Of a stretch of 64,000 nucleotides of DNA, positions 51,201 through 58,934 are shown piece after piece. Both the position numbers and the translations under genes were made by a program. Origin of the DNA: Micromonospora_G sp044901685 (GTDB lineage: Bacteria > Actinomycetota > Actinomycetes > Mycobacteriales > Micromonosporaceae). The notes under the pieces are model-generated. The model saw nothing but the letters and a program-made list of their open reading frames with translations. It made no database searches and was not told where the DNA came from. The stretch's first letter is position 1; every line of letters starts with the position of its first letter. Location of the stretch: positions 930,001-994,000 of the forward strand of contig NZ_JBJDPS010000002.1 of NCBI RefSeq assembly GCF_044901685.1, in the 5' to 3' direction.

Positions 51201-51339
51201 CGATCAACCGGGTGCCCGGGACCACCTGGTCGTGCTCGACCAGGAGGACGGTGAGCAGCGTCCGTGGCTTCGTCCCGCCCAACTGCACCGGATGCTCACT
51301 TGCCCAGGCTTCGACCGGCCCCAGCAGACGAAATTCCAC
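48253..51339 (-). CDS. AfsR/SARP-family regulator (OmpR-type DNA-binding, BTAD, NB-ARC, TPR)
   Basis: The 1028-residue protein is of the AfsR type. The N-terminal winged helix (FRLLGPVEAW...LLTVLLVEHDQVV) and the BTAD domain to about residue 240 are followed by a Pro/Arg-rich linker. The NB-ARC ATPase has Walker A GKGGSGKSAL (Lys327) and LVLLDDAGTEQQVRPLLPG. A C-terminal TPR region ends the chain. Such regulators act on antibiotic and developmental genes. GTG at 51339 is chosen because GGGGAGGATGG is directly upstream. It lies beside the FG-GAP hydrolases on the same strand, which are candidate targets; no biosynthetic cluster is in view. Confidence 0.92.
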   Translation of the reverse strand: MEFRLLGPVEAWASEHPVQLGGTKPRTLLTVLLVEHDQVVPGTRLIDAIWGSDPPDRARNVLQTYISTLRQVLARVGGTDMIVTRPPGYTLRLAPHTLDRDVFERLLAQGRAAAADHRHRDAAELLRAASAQWRGAALGGAESELLAGEAARLNDLRMAAVEDRINADLELGRFDEVSAELADLVNRYPFRERLRGQLMRALSGLGRRPEALVVYQNARTALVEELGIEPGPELQAIQNAILRDEPPASEPNAGRERSRAGRSEQPGPGSPEDAPGAAPRTTPAQLPPVPADFTGRETEVLALATALTDQAPVVPVHVVAGKGGSGKSALAARVAHTVAPEYPAGQLYADLRGMSETPAEPREVLGRFLQALGIAPADLPETTEARIGRYRTLMAGKRMLVLLDDAGTEQQVRPLLPGTPGCSVIITSRSRLMGLAGPSVTELDVMGTDESLALLTKIVNAERVENEPDAARWIAAQCGGLPLAIRVAGARLASRQRWPLQLLADRLADERRRLDELSVGDQEVRASISLSYRTLDPEAQSALRILGLLGLPDFPSWIVAAALRLSELDGEQAVERLVDAQLVDFTSIDGLGDLRYRMHDLVRIFARERAEAEETVDTRNEIVCQVVGHWLWLIQTITAGSPSGQFDILEKSPVASAPYEGVTRRVAANHQIWFDAEHNALITAVEVAAGMGLDQVACDLARALSTVEYSKANRFDAWTRTHDAALQAARRSGNRYGEAILLSGFGELRYAQDRYTDAKDYLRQALDAFRQDKDARGEATTLAGLGQVCREQGHLAESLHFFGRAAVIVEELGDDNATGFLRRLAGSVRVEQGDYPAAYQDLTEALAAYRRSGSRRGEAMTQRSLALYHRSRGELDEALEQSSRALDGFRQVGDALLEAYGLRALGKTLVRLDRPGEAEEPLQRSLAICQEIDDRWGQAATLRVLGELALSTGELDRAERLLNSALGRWDELGLPLWRARTLRDLVWLHTERGDTEAAATAATEAVSIFESFGSREYGELVDALQEKL

Positions 51340-51414
51340 GCCATCCTCCCCGCAGGACGCGTCTCCAATCGACAAGGCTAACTGTCGATGCGGGCGCCGA
51401 GATCAGCCGTTCGG

Positions 51415-52686
51415 TCAGCGGCGCAGTCGTAGGTAGAGCAGTGCGCCAACGGCCAGGACCAGCGGCCAGAGCAGGTACCAGCCGGTCATCACCAGCAGCG
51501 CGGTGACCGCCACCAGCGCGAGCAGCGCGCAGCGACGCGCCCAGCCGCCCCGGGGCAGCAGCCGGAGCGCGGCGGCCGTGCCCAACGCGTACACCAGGAC
51601 GAAACAGCCGGTGGTGAGCAACACCAGCGGTTTCGGCCCGATCCCGGCCGCCACCGCGACCGCCATCGCCGTCGCGGCCAGCACCGAGACCAGCAGCAGG
51701 CTGCGCCGGGGGACCTCGCCCGCGCTCGTTCCCCGGTCCAGCCAGCCGGGGAGCGCGCCGTCGCGGCCGAGCGCCGCGCCGAGCTTCGCCGCCCCGGCGA
51801 AGTAGGCGTTCATCGTGCCGAGGGTGAGCAGCAGGGCGGCGACGGCGGCGAGCAGGTGCACCTCGGCGCCGATGCCCAGGGCGAGCAACTCCGCCAGCGG
51901 TGCCTCGCTGCTGCCGGCCGCCGGGCCGAGGACGAGCACGGTGGCGGCGGCGATGCCCAGGTAGAGCAGCCCGACCACGACCACCGCGATGGCGGCGGCC
52001 CGGGGCAGGTCACGCTTTGGCCGGCGGAAGTCCGCGGCCAGGTGGGTGATCGCCTCCCAACCGGCGAAACTCCAGACCAGCAGGGCCGCCGCCGGGCCGA
52101 CCGCGAGCCAGCCGTGCGGCGCGAACGGCCGCAGGTTCTCCCACCGCAGGTGCGGCAGCGCGGCCACCACGGCGGTGAGCAGCAGTGCCACCAGCAGGGC
52201 GGCGAGCACCAGTTGCAGCCGCCCGGAGACCCGCAGGCCGAACGCGTTGGTCACCGTCACCACCAGGATCAGGAGCGACCCGGTGATCGCGGTGGTGGTC
52301 TCACCGCCACCGAGCGCCGCCGCCACGTAGTCGCCGGCGAAGAGTGCGGCGGCGGGCGCGCCGGCCGGGACCGCGAAGTAGAAACACCACCCGACCACGG
52401 CCGCCGCCCGCGATCCGAAGGCGTTGCGGACGTACGTGGAGACGCCGCCCGCGTCCGGATAACGCGCGCCCAGCGCGGCGAAGGTCGCGGCGAGTGGAGC
52501 CGAGAGCAGCACCAGCGCCAGCCAGGCCAGCAGCGAGGCGGGTCCGGCCGCCTCCGCCGCCAGCGCGGGCAGTGCGATGACGCCGGTGCCGAGCACCGCT
52601 CCGACGTAGAGCGCGGTGCCCTGGCCGACGGTCAGCCGCCCGCCGGAACGTACGGTGGGAGCGTTTTTGATCAACGAATCGGTCAC
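51415..52686 (-). CDS. Amino acid permease (APC superfamily)
   Basis: The 423-residue membrane protein has twelve hydrophobic helices. The first holds TALYVGAVLGTGVIALPALAAEAAG, with the G-x-G-x-x-x-x-P substrate motif of APC transporters; SFAGWEAITHLAADFRRPKRDLPRA is the conserved helix-6/loop region. It resembles YjeH-type exporters and similar amino acid carriers. The GTG start at 52686 has only a weak ribosome binding site; the open frame upstream runs into the divergent regulator gene. It is divergent from the GlxA-type regulator, which may control it. Confidence 0.88.
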   Translation of the reverse strand: MTDSLIKNAPTVRSGGRLTVGQGTALYVGAVLGTGVIALPALAAEAAGPASLLAWLALVLLSAPLAATFAALGARYPDAGGVSTYVRNAFGSRAAAVVGWCFYFAVPAGAPAAALFAGDYVAAALGGGETTTAITGSLLILVVTVTNAFGLRVSGRLQLVLAALLVALLLTAVVAALPHLRWENLRPFAPHGWLAVGPAAALLVWSFAGWEAITHLAADFRRPKRDLPRAAAIAVVVVGLLYLGIAAATVLVLGPAAGSSEAPLAELLALGIGAEVHLLAAVAALLLTLGTMNAYFAGAAKLGAALGRDGALPGWLDRGTSAGEVPRRSLLLVSVLAATAMAVAVAAGIGPKPLVLLTTGCFVLVYALGTAAALRLLPRGGWARRCALLALVAVTALLVMTGWYLLWPLVLAVGALLYLRLRR

Positions 52687-52756
52687 GGGTCCAACCTGGT
52701 CGAACCGGGGCCGGTCGAACAGTGGCAGGAATGCCGATCTGCGATACGTTCCTGCC
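52687..52756. promoter_or_regulatory. Short divergent promoter region with an inverted repeat reaching the regulator start codon
   Basis: TGGCAGGAA (52723-52731) and TTCCTGCCA (52749-52757) are exact reverse complements, 17 bases apart; the second arm includes the A of the ATG at 52757. TACGTT at 52745-52750 could be a -10 element for a leaderless message. No Shine-Dalgarno is seen. Confidence 0.55.
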
Positions 52757-53725
52757 ATGAAGTCGCCGCACGTGGTCGCCGTCGCCGTCACCGACGCCAT
52801 CCCGGTGTTCGAACTCGCCGTACCCTGCGAGGTCTTCGGCCTCGACCGGTCCGACCTGGTCGACCCCTGGTACGAGCTGCGCCTCTGCGCCGTCGAGCCG
52901 GGTCCGCTGCGCACCACGGCCGGTCTGCGGATCGACACCCCGTACGGGCTCGACGGGCTGGCCGACGCGGACACCGTGATCCTCGCGGCCTGCAACCGGT
53001 CGGTGCAGTTGCGCCCACCCGCGGCACTGCTCGACGCCGTGAGCCGGGCGCACCGGCGCGGCGCCCGGATCGTCTCGATCTGCTCCGGCGCCTACCTGCT
53101 GGCCCACGCCGGCCTGCTCGACGGGCGCCGGGCCACCACGCACTGGCTGAACGCGGTCGACTTCGCCCACCGGTTTCCCCTGGTCAAGGTCGAGCCCGAC
53201 GTGCTCTACACCGACGACGGAGACCTGTTCACCTCCGCCGGCACCGGTGCCGCGATCGACCTCTGCCTGCACCTGGTCCGCCGCGACCACGGCACCGCCG
53301 TCGCCAACGAGGTGGCCCGCCGGATGGTGGTGCCCCCGCACCGCGACGGCGGCCAGGCCCAGTACGCCCGCCCGGTCACCCGGGCCGAACCGCACTCGGA
53401 CCTGTCGCCGCTGCTCGACTGGGCCCGTGGACACCTGGACCAGCCGCTGACCGTGGCGGAGTTGGCACACCGGGCACACCTGAGCCCGCGTACGTTCGCC
53501 CGCCGGTTCCGCGACACCGTCGGCACCAGCCCGTTGCAGTGGCTGGTCGAACAGCGGGTACGGGTGGCCCAGGAGCTGTTGGAGACCACGGACGAACCGG
53601 TGGAGCGGATCGCCCGGCGGGCCGGCTTCGGCAACCCGGTCAGCCTGCGCCGGCACTTCCGCCGGGTCACCAGCGTCTCGCCGCAGACGTACCGGCACGT
53701 CTTCCGGCGTGCCGCCGTGAGCTGA
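52757..53725 (+). CDS. GlxA-family AraC-type transcriptional regulator with DJ-1/PfpI domain
   Basis: The 322-residue regulator joins an N-terminal DJ-1/PfpI-like domain (FELAVPCEVFG...; ICSGAYLLAHAGLLDGRRATTHW, with Cys in the nucleophile-elbow position) to a C-terminal AraC pair of helix-turn-helix motifs (LTVAELAHRAHLSPRTFARRF and VERIARRAGFGNPVSLRRHF). This family senses small metabolites, often amino acid or amine related. It is divergent from an amino acid permease with 70 bases between starts. It is convergent with a VanX-like gene. Confidence 0.92.
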   Translation: MKSPHVVAVAVTDAIPVFELAVPCEVFGLDRSDLVDPWYELRLCAVEPGPLRTTAGLRIDTPYGLDGLADADTVILAACNRSVQLRPPAALLDAVSRAHRRGARIVSICSGAYLLAHAGLLDGRRATTHWLNAVDFAHRFPLVKVEPDVLYTDDGDLFTSAGTGAAIDLCLHLVRRDHGTAVANEVARRMVVPPHRDGGQAQYARPVTRAEPHSDLSPLLDWARGHLDQPLTVAELAHRAHLSPRTFARRFRDTVGTSPLQWLVEQRVRVAQELLETTDEPVERIARRAGFGNPVSLRRHFRRVTSVSPQTYRHVFRRAAVS

Positions 53726-53739
53726 GCGGGCGCCGGTGG

Positions 53740-54399
53740 TCAGTGCGCGGGTCTGGTCGGGACGGCGTCGACGGGACCGTAACCGGCCTGGCCGCTCCCG
53801 GTCCGGTAGGCCCAGTACCGGTCGCCGTACGACCAGTGCCACCACTCGCTCGGGTAGTTCACCAGACCCACCTCCCGCAGGACGTGGGCGAGCCGGTCCC
53901 GGTTGCCCCGCGCCCGCTCGTCGATCTCGGTCGAGTCGCTGTGGCAGGCGGTGGTGTCGGTGTCGTTCACCTCCGTACCCATCCAGATTTCCTCGCCGTC
54001 GGGACCGCACAGGGTCAGGTCCACGGCCGCGCCGGCCACGTGCGGCGCCACCTCCGGCGGCGAGATGTACCGGCTCGCCTGGCGGCGCAGCGTCGACTCC
54101 GCCGCCTCCGGTGTCCGCTCGCGCAACCGCCCGACGTGCGCCTGGAAGTAGTGTTCCTGCAACGCCAACGGGCGGTAGCCCTCCACCACCAGGAACCGGA
54201 GTCCGGCCGGCAGCAGGGCCTGTGCGGTCACCAGCCGCTCGACCACCCCCGCCCGCAGGTGCGCGAACGCCCCCTCGGCGTCGGCGAGTCGCGGGTCGAT
54301 CCGGAATCCCGCGACGTCACGGAGGTCGACCAGTGGCTCGCCGCACTCCGCCACCGGGATCCCGGTCACGTCCGGATCGGACAGCAGCACCATCTCCAT
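53740..54399 (-). CDS. M15/VanX-like D-Ala-D-Ala dipeptidase, catalytic residues intact
   Basis: The 219-residue paralogue of the protein at 42952 has the zinc motif PHVAGAAVDLTL (His and Asp seven apart) and, unlike its paralogue, Glu185-Trp-Trp-His188, the full VanX E-x-x-H motif. No signal peptide is present, so it should act in the cytoplasm, either lowering D-Ala-D-Ala (glycopeptide resistance) or recycling it. No VanH/VanA ligase is in the window. AGGTG precedes the ATG at 54399; a GTG nine bases earlier is the alternative. Confidence 0.87.
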   Translation of the reverse strand: MEMVLLSDPDVTGIPVAECGEPLVDLRDVAGFRIDPRLADAEGAFAHLRAGVVERLVTAQALLPAGLRFLVVEGYRPLALQEHYFQAHVGRLRERTPEAAESTLRRQASRYISPPEVAPHVAGAAVDLTLCGPDGEEIWMGTEVNDTDTTACHSDSTEIDERARGNRDRLAHVLREVGLVNYPSEWWHWSYGDRYWAYRTGSGQAGYGPVDAVPTRPAH

Positions 54400-54541
54400 G
54401 TTCAGCACCTACTTCACGAGGACTGCCCTCCCGCGAAACCCGGCGGCGAGGTCGATAATTCGACCGAGCCTGCCCGGGGTCGCTTGAATCCCGCTGCAAG
54501 CGCCACTACAGAACGTTTACAGCGGACCGGGAACCGCCGCC
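54400..54541. other. 142-bp gap upstream of the second VanX-like gene
   Basis: The gap is less GC-rich than its neighbours around 54450-54530 and presumably carries the VanX-like promoter on the minus strand. No hairpin or clear hexamer pair is seen. Confidence 0.35.
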
Positions 54542-55762
54542 CTAGCGACCGGACTCGGGCAGAGCCGCCCGGTCGGCGGCCGCCCGGCCGGACTCCCAAC
54601 CCTCGCGGCTGTCGACCCGGCTGCCCCTGGCCCGGACCGTACGCGGGAAAATCCGTCGCATCGTCTCGCGGACCTGCTCGTCCCGGGACGCGAGCACCGG
54701 CAGCAGGTCGGCCGGGTCGCCGCCCCCGGCCCCGTCGTCGCCGGTCGTGGCCTGTTCCAGGGCGGCCCGGGCGGCAGCCGCCAGCCGTTCGCCGATCCGT
54801 ACCGCGAACGCCACCAGGAAGGACTGGCGGAACGCCTTGAGCCGGGCCCGCCCGGCCTTGCCGCCCGGCGGCTCGTCGCGCGCCATCGCCCGGTGCGCCT
54901 GCACCAGCAGCGAGGTGTAGAGCAGGTCGACCGCGTCGATGTCGGCGTCGAAGCCGAAGACGGTGCTGAAGGCCAACTCCGGCGACCACACCGTGTGGCA
55001 ACGGTTGGCCCTGGCGACCGCGTCGAGCAGGGACGCCTTCTCGCTCTCGTACGGGTGGTCCACCCCGATCCGCCGCGCGAACGGCACCACGGTCGCCGTC
55101 TCGCCGCCGCGCGCGACCAGCAGCGCCTCGTCGAGGCTGTGCCGGGAGACGAGTTCCTGGGCCTTGGCGGTGTACGCCTCCGCCTCCGCCGGGAAGGTGG
55201 TCGACTCGGCCTTGGCCAGCAGTGCGCGTACCCGGTCCAGCAGGCGGGTGTCGACCCGGGACGACCCGTCGGCGCCCGGCCGCCCGGCCGGTGTGACGGC
55301 GGACCCCGGCGGCGGCACGAGCACCTCGACCGGCGGCAGCTCGGCCAGGATGCCGAGCAGGCTCAGCACCAGGTCGAGTACGGCCACCCGGTCGAGCCGC
55401 CACCGGGCGGCGAGTTGGTCCAGGTAGCCGGTGTCGTCGCTCCACCAGATCCGGGCACCCAGCGTCTCCACCTGCGCCAGCCAGCGCTGGTCGACCGTGC
55501 TCCGGTCGAACCCCCGCAGGTACGCCGCGACCCCGTCGGTCACCAGCTCCGTCTGCTGCGGCTGCCCCCGCCGGGCGACCACCCGGTGCACCTCGACCGG
55601 TTGCCAGCCGCGCCGCCACAACCCGGCGAGCGCCTCGTGCAGCGCGCCGACCAGGGCCGGATCAACCTCGGTCGAGGGTGTCACGGTGAGCGCGTCGAGC
55701 CCGGACTCGTAGCCGACCGCCCCGGTCACCACCGCCCTGATCCGCTCCCGCACCGACGCCAC
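54542..55762 (-). CDS. DUF2786 domain protein
   Basis: The protein has about 406 residues from the GTG at 55762. LLDRVRALLAKAESTTFPAE is the DUF2786 hallmark, followed by EAYTAKAQELVSRHSLDEAL. The domain occurs widely in actinobacteria and phage-related proteins, with no settled function. The flanking parts are helical and Arg-rich; there is no signal peptide. No start has a good ribosome binding site: the frame is open to a GTG at 55852, giving 436 residues, and GTG 55753 is also possible. It is downstream of the aminopeptidase P gene on the same strand. Confidence 0.75.
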   Translation of the reverse strand: MASVRERIRAVVTGAVGYESGLDALTVTPSTEVDPALVGALHEALAGLWRRGWQPVEVHRVVARRGQPQQTELVTDGVAAYLRGFDRSTVDQRWLAQVETLGARIWWSDDTGYLDQLAARWRLDRVAVLDLVLSLLGILAELPPVEVLVPPPGSAVTPAGRPGADGSSRVDTRLLDRVRALLAKAESTTFPAEAEAYTAKAQELVSRHSLDEALLVARGGETATVVPFARRIGVDHPYESEKASLLDAVARANRCHTVWSPELAFSTVFGFDADIDAVDLLYTSLLVQAHRAMARDEPPGGKAGRARLKAFRQSFLVAFAVRIGERLAAAARAALEQATTGDDGAGGGDPADLLPVLASRDEQVRETMRRIFPRTVRARGSRVDSREGWESGRAAADRAALPESGR

Positions 55763-55880
55763 CCGGACAAGGCTACGGACACCGGGCCCGGATCCGCCGG
55801 CAGTGCCACGATCAGTGGCGGCCGACACCGGACCCGGTGTCCCGGCGGGCACGCCGCGTCCGGACTCAGCCAGTTCGTCC

Positions 55881-55976
55881 CGACCGCCCGGCCTACCCGG
55901 CCAGAGACCGCCCGGCCTACCCGGCCAGAGACCGCCCGGCCTACCCGGCCAGAGACCGCCCGGCCTACCCGGCCAG
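55881..55976. repeat. Four 24-bp tandem repeats spanning the stop codon of the aminopeptidase gene
   Basis: Units of AGACCGCCCGGCCTACCCGG + CCAG type start at 55881 (first unit with one mismatch), 55905, 55929 and 55953. The CTA in the unit at 55953 is the TAG stop of the minus-strand aminopeptidase, so the three other copies lie just beyond the stop. No spacers are present, so this is not CRISPR. Confidence 0.92.
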
Positions 55977-57377
55977 ACCGGCCATCCACGACTCGACGTC
56001 GTCGGCGGTACGCGGCAGCGCGGCGGAGAGGTTGCGGCTGCCGGTCGGGGTGATCACCAGGTCCTCCTCGATCCGCATGCCCAGTCCGCGCAACTCGGCC
56101 GGGACCAGCTCGTCGTTCGGCTGGAAGTAGATCCCCGGCTCCACGGTCAGCGTCATGCCGGCCTGCAACTCGCCCTCGGCGTACCGGCCGGGGGTGGCCC
56201 GGGCGCAGTCGTGCACGTCCAGGCCGAGCATGTGGCCGGAGCCGCAGAGGGTCCACCGGCGGTAGAGCTGCCGGTCCGGGTCGAGCGCCTCCTCCAGCGA
56301 GCAGCGCAGCAGGCCCATGTCGACCAGCCCGGTGGCGAAGACCGCCATCGCCGCCCAGTGGTAGTCGCGGAACGCCGCGCCCGGCCGCAGTGCCGCGATG
56401 GCGGCGTCGTTCGCGGCGCGTACCAGTTCGTAGACGTCGCGCTGGACCGGGGTGAACCGCCCGCTGACCGGCAGCACACGGGTGATGTCGGCGGTGTAGC
56501 GGGTGCCGACCTCCACCCCGGCGTCGAGCAGCAGCAACTGGCCGGGGCGTACCGGTCCGGTGTTGTCCTTCCAGTGCAGGGTCGCCGCGTGCGCCCCGGC
56601 GGCGACGATCGAGTGGTAACCGACCTCCTCGCCCTCGGTCCGGGCGCGCCGCCAGAAGGTTCCCTCCAACCAACGTTCGCCACCGGCGGCGATCGCCTCC
56701 GGCAGGGCCCGTACCACGTCGGCGAAACCACGGACGGTGACGTCCACCGCGTGCTGGAGCTGGGCGATCTCCCAAGGATCCTTGACCAGCCGCAGGTCCG
56801 CGCAGGCCACGGCGAGGTCGCGGTCGGCGGCCGGGTCGGTCGCCGGGACCAGCGCGTCGAGGTACGGGTCCACCCCGCGCAGCAGCCGGGGACGTTGCGC
56901 CGTACGCAGGACGGCGGGTAGTTCCGCCAGCGGGCGGCAGCGCAGGTCGAGGGCCCGGCCCAGGGTGACCAGGTCGGCTCGGGCGCCGTTCCAGACCACC
57001 CCGCTGGTCCGGTCGGCCCAGTACTCGGTGCTGCCCAGCCGGGGCGGTTCGTCGGTGAACAGGGTCGCCTCGCCGTCCGGGTACAGCACCAGCGTGCCGC
57101 CGCGCGCGCCGTCACCGGTCAACCAGGTGTAGTCGGCGCCGGGACGGAACCGGTGGTACTGGTCGTTGCTGCGGACCGGCGCGCCGCCGGCCGGAACGAC
57201 CAGGTGCTCGCCCGGGAACATGCCGGCGAGTCGGGCCCGGCGCTTCGCCGCCCAGACCGCGACCTCGGGGTGGACCTCGACCGGCGCCTCCGGCTCGCTC
57301 CAGCCGGTGCCCATGAACTCGGCCAGGGCGGCGGGAATGGGTAGGTCGTGACTGCCGGTGTCGAGCGTCTCGGACAT
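55965..57377 (-). CDS. Xaa-Pro aminopeptidase (M24B, aminopeptidase P family)
   Basis: The 470-residue enzyme has the pita-bread fold. Metal ligands are visible: Asp in LLLLDAGVEV, Asp in YTADITR, His in CGSGHMLGLDVHD, Glu in TVEPGIYFQ and Glu in GMRIEEDLVIT. The N-terminal domain includes RSNDQYHRFRPGADYTWLTG, typical of bacterial aminopeptidase P. It removes N-terminal residues before proline (or hydroxyproline) in the cytoplasm. It starts 11 bases after the PucR gene stop and so probably shares its operon, which links it to hydroxyproline use. Confidence 0.93.
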   Translation of the reverse strand: MSETLDTGSHDLPIPAALAEFMGTGWSEPEAPVEVHPEVAVWAAKRRARLAGMFPGEHLVVPAGGAPVRSNDQYHRFRPGADYTWLTGDGARGGTLVLYPDGEATLFTDEPPRLGSTEYWADRTSGVVWNGARADLVTLGRALDLRCRPLAELPAVLRTAQRPRLLRGVDPYLDALVPATDPAADRDLAVACADLRLVKDPWEIAQLQHAVDVTVRGFADVVRALPEAIAAGGERWLEGTFWRRARTEGEEVGYHSIVAAGAHAATLHWKDNTGPVRPGQLLLLDAGVEVGTRYTADITRVLPVSGRFTPVQRDVYELVRAANDAAIAALRPGAAFRDYHWAAMAVFATGLVDMGLLRCSLEEALDPDRQLYRRWTLCGSGHMLGLDVHDCARATPGRYAEGELQAGMTLTVEPGIYFQPNDELVPAELRGLGMRIEEDLVITPTGSRNLSAALPRTADDVESWMAGLAG

Positions 57378-57388
57378 GGGTCCCCTCC

Positions 57389-58621
57389 TCAGTGTTGCGG
57401 GCGGTAGTTGCCGGTGAGTCGGCCCAGCTTCAGCGCCAGGTGCAGGCAGAGTCGCTCGTTGCCGTCCTTCAGGTCGGTCTCGGCGAGCTGCTCGACCCGT
57501 TGCAGCCGGTAGTAGAGGGTGGTCCGGTGCAGGCGGAGCTGCTCGGCGGTGGCGTGCGCGTTGCCGGCCAGGTCCAGGTACGCCTCCAGCGTCTCCAGCA
57601 GCACGTGGTTGGCGTCGTCGCGGAGCAGTCGCTCCAGTCCCGGATGGACCCCGGCCACGTCCAGGTGCTGGTGGTCCAGGCGGGACAGCACCCGGTAGAT
57701 GCCCAGGCTGGCCCAGGAGACCACCCGCCCGAGCGCCGGAAGCTGCACGCCGACCCGGGCCGACTGCACCGCCTCCTCGTACGAGCTGACGGCGTCGACC
57801 AGGCCGGGGCGGGAGGCCCCGATGCCGATGACGGTACGGGCGACCGAGCCGAGTCCCCGGGTCGCGTGTTGCAGCGCCTCGTCCAGGTGCCGGGCGACCG
57901 CCTCCGGTGCCGGCCGTCCGGCGACCCGCCCGCCGCAGAGCAGCAGCACCCCGTGGTCGTGCCGGACCAGGTGCAGCGCCTCCCGGATGCCGATCCAGCG
58001 GCGGGTGGTGACGAGGGCCTGCTCCAGCGCGATCCGGGCCACCTCGTCCGGCACCTCGCCGCGCTGCACGACAAGCTGCGCGACCAGGCCGGTGGCCGAC
58101 CCGTCACCGGCGATGACGCCCTCTTCGAGCAGCGTACGGACCGCGTGCCGACGCGCCTCCAGGCTCTCCACCAGCAGCGTACGGGCCGCCTCGGTCTCCC
58201 GCTGCGAGGCCAGCTCGCCGAGCAGGTTCTCCCGGTAGAGGGCGAGCGCGAGGTCAACCATCACACCCGTCGCGGTGTCGATGTCGGCGTCGGTCATCCC
58301 CTCGTCGGCGTCGATGAACCAGACGAAGCCGAGCAGCAGGTCGTCGTGCCGGATCGGCACGCAGACCCGGGGCAGCAGGTCGAGTTCTTCGCAGGCCGGC
58401 GTGCGTACCGGTTCGCGGGCCTTCATGATGCCGACGTTGCGGAACCAGGCGATCACCTCGGGGGTGGTCTGCCGCCGCAGGATGGAGGCCCGGCGAACGT
58501 CGTCGAGCACCCCGGTGTGTTCGCTGTAGACGACGACGCGTTGGCGCCGGTCCTCGATCAGCGCCGGTCGGCCGACCCGGGCGGCGACGGCGTCGACAAT
58601 GCGTTGCAGCTCAGCCTGCAT
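57389..58621 (-). CDS. PucR/CdaR-family transcriptional regulator
   Basis: The 410-residue regulator has a GAF-like N-terminal sensor region, a central GGDEF-like CdaR domain (RTVIGIGASRPGLVDAVSSY) and the C-terminal PucR helix-turn-helix (LDLAGNAHATAEQLRLHRTTLYYRLQRVEQL). Members respond to nitrogen and amino acid metabolites. It diverges from the hydroxyproline operon and is followed by aminopeptidase P, so it is the obvious local regulator. The start ATG at 58621 has GGGGATGA as a modest ribosome binding site. Confidence 0.92.
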   Translation of the reverse strand: MQAELQRIVDAVAARVGRPALIEDRRQRVVVYSEHTGVLDDVRRASILRRQTTPEVIAWFRNVGIMKAREPVRTPACEELDLLPRVCVPIRHDDLLLGFVWFIDADEGMTDADIDTATGVMVDLALALYRENLLGELASQRETEAARTLLVESLEARRHAVRTLLEEGVIAGDGSATGLVAQLVVQRGEVPDEVARIALEQALVTTRRWIGIREALHLVRHDHGVLLLCGGRVAGRPAPEAVARHLDEALQHATRGLGSVARTVIGIGASRPGLVDAVSSYEEAVQSARVGVQLPALGRVVSWASLGIYRVLSRLDHQHLDVAGVHPGLERLLRDDANHVLLETLEAYLDLAGNAHATAEQLRLHRTTLYYRLQRVEQLAETDLKDGNERLCLHLALKLGRLTGNYRPQH

Positions 58622-58934
58622 GTCATCCCCTGGTCGTCCTCGGTTGCCGAAAGGGCAGGTGCCCCGGGAATCCGACCGGAGCCGTTGGACCGCCAGGCCC
58701 TACCTTCGCGTTGATATTGGTCCGAGCGCAAGAGCCCGTTACCAAAGCGCCACCGCGCCGATGTTGACGACCGGCCCGGGTACGGGCCCCGGCGGGACCA
58801 CCTAACGGCAGAAGTCGGGGCGAACCGCCACCGACAGAAGTGACTGCCACGCCCGGCGCTGTTCCGGCAACTGTCCGAAGACTCGCAGTAACCGGCGTAC
58901 CTACGGTTGCCCGAAGAACGGGGGAGGAGGCGAC
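58622..58934. promoter_or_regulatory. 313-bp divergent region between PucR and the hydroxyproline operon
   Basis: There is no gene here. A direct repeat CAGAAGT occurs at 58809-58815 and 58835-58841, 26 bp apart, and may be a regulator site. TTGATATTGG near 58710 is the most promoter-like AT-rich stretch. GGGGGAGGAGG just before the ATG at 58935 is a strong ribosome binding site. Confidence 0.5.

Noticed and set aside
2850..51339. Biosynthetic gene cluster suggested by LAL and SARP regulators and a DrrAB-like exporter
   Set aside because: No polyketide synthase, peptide synthetase, terpene or RiPP genes are visible anywhere in the window.
55881..55976. Possible CRISPR array
   Set aside because: The 24-bp units are directly contiguous with no spacers, and there are no cas genes.
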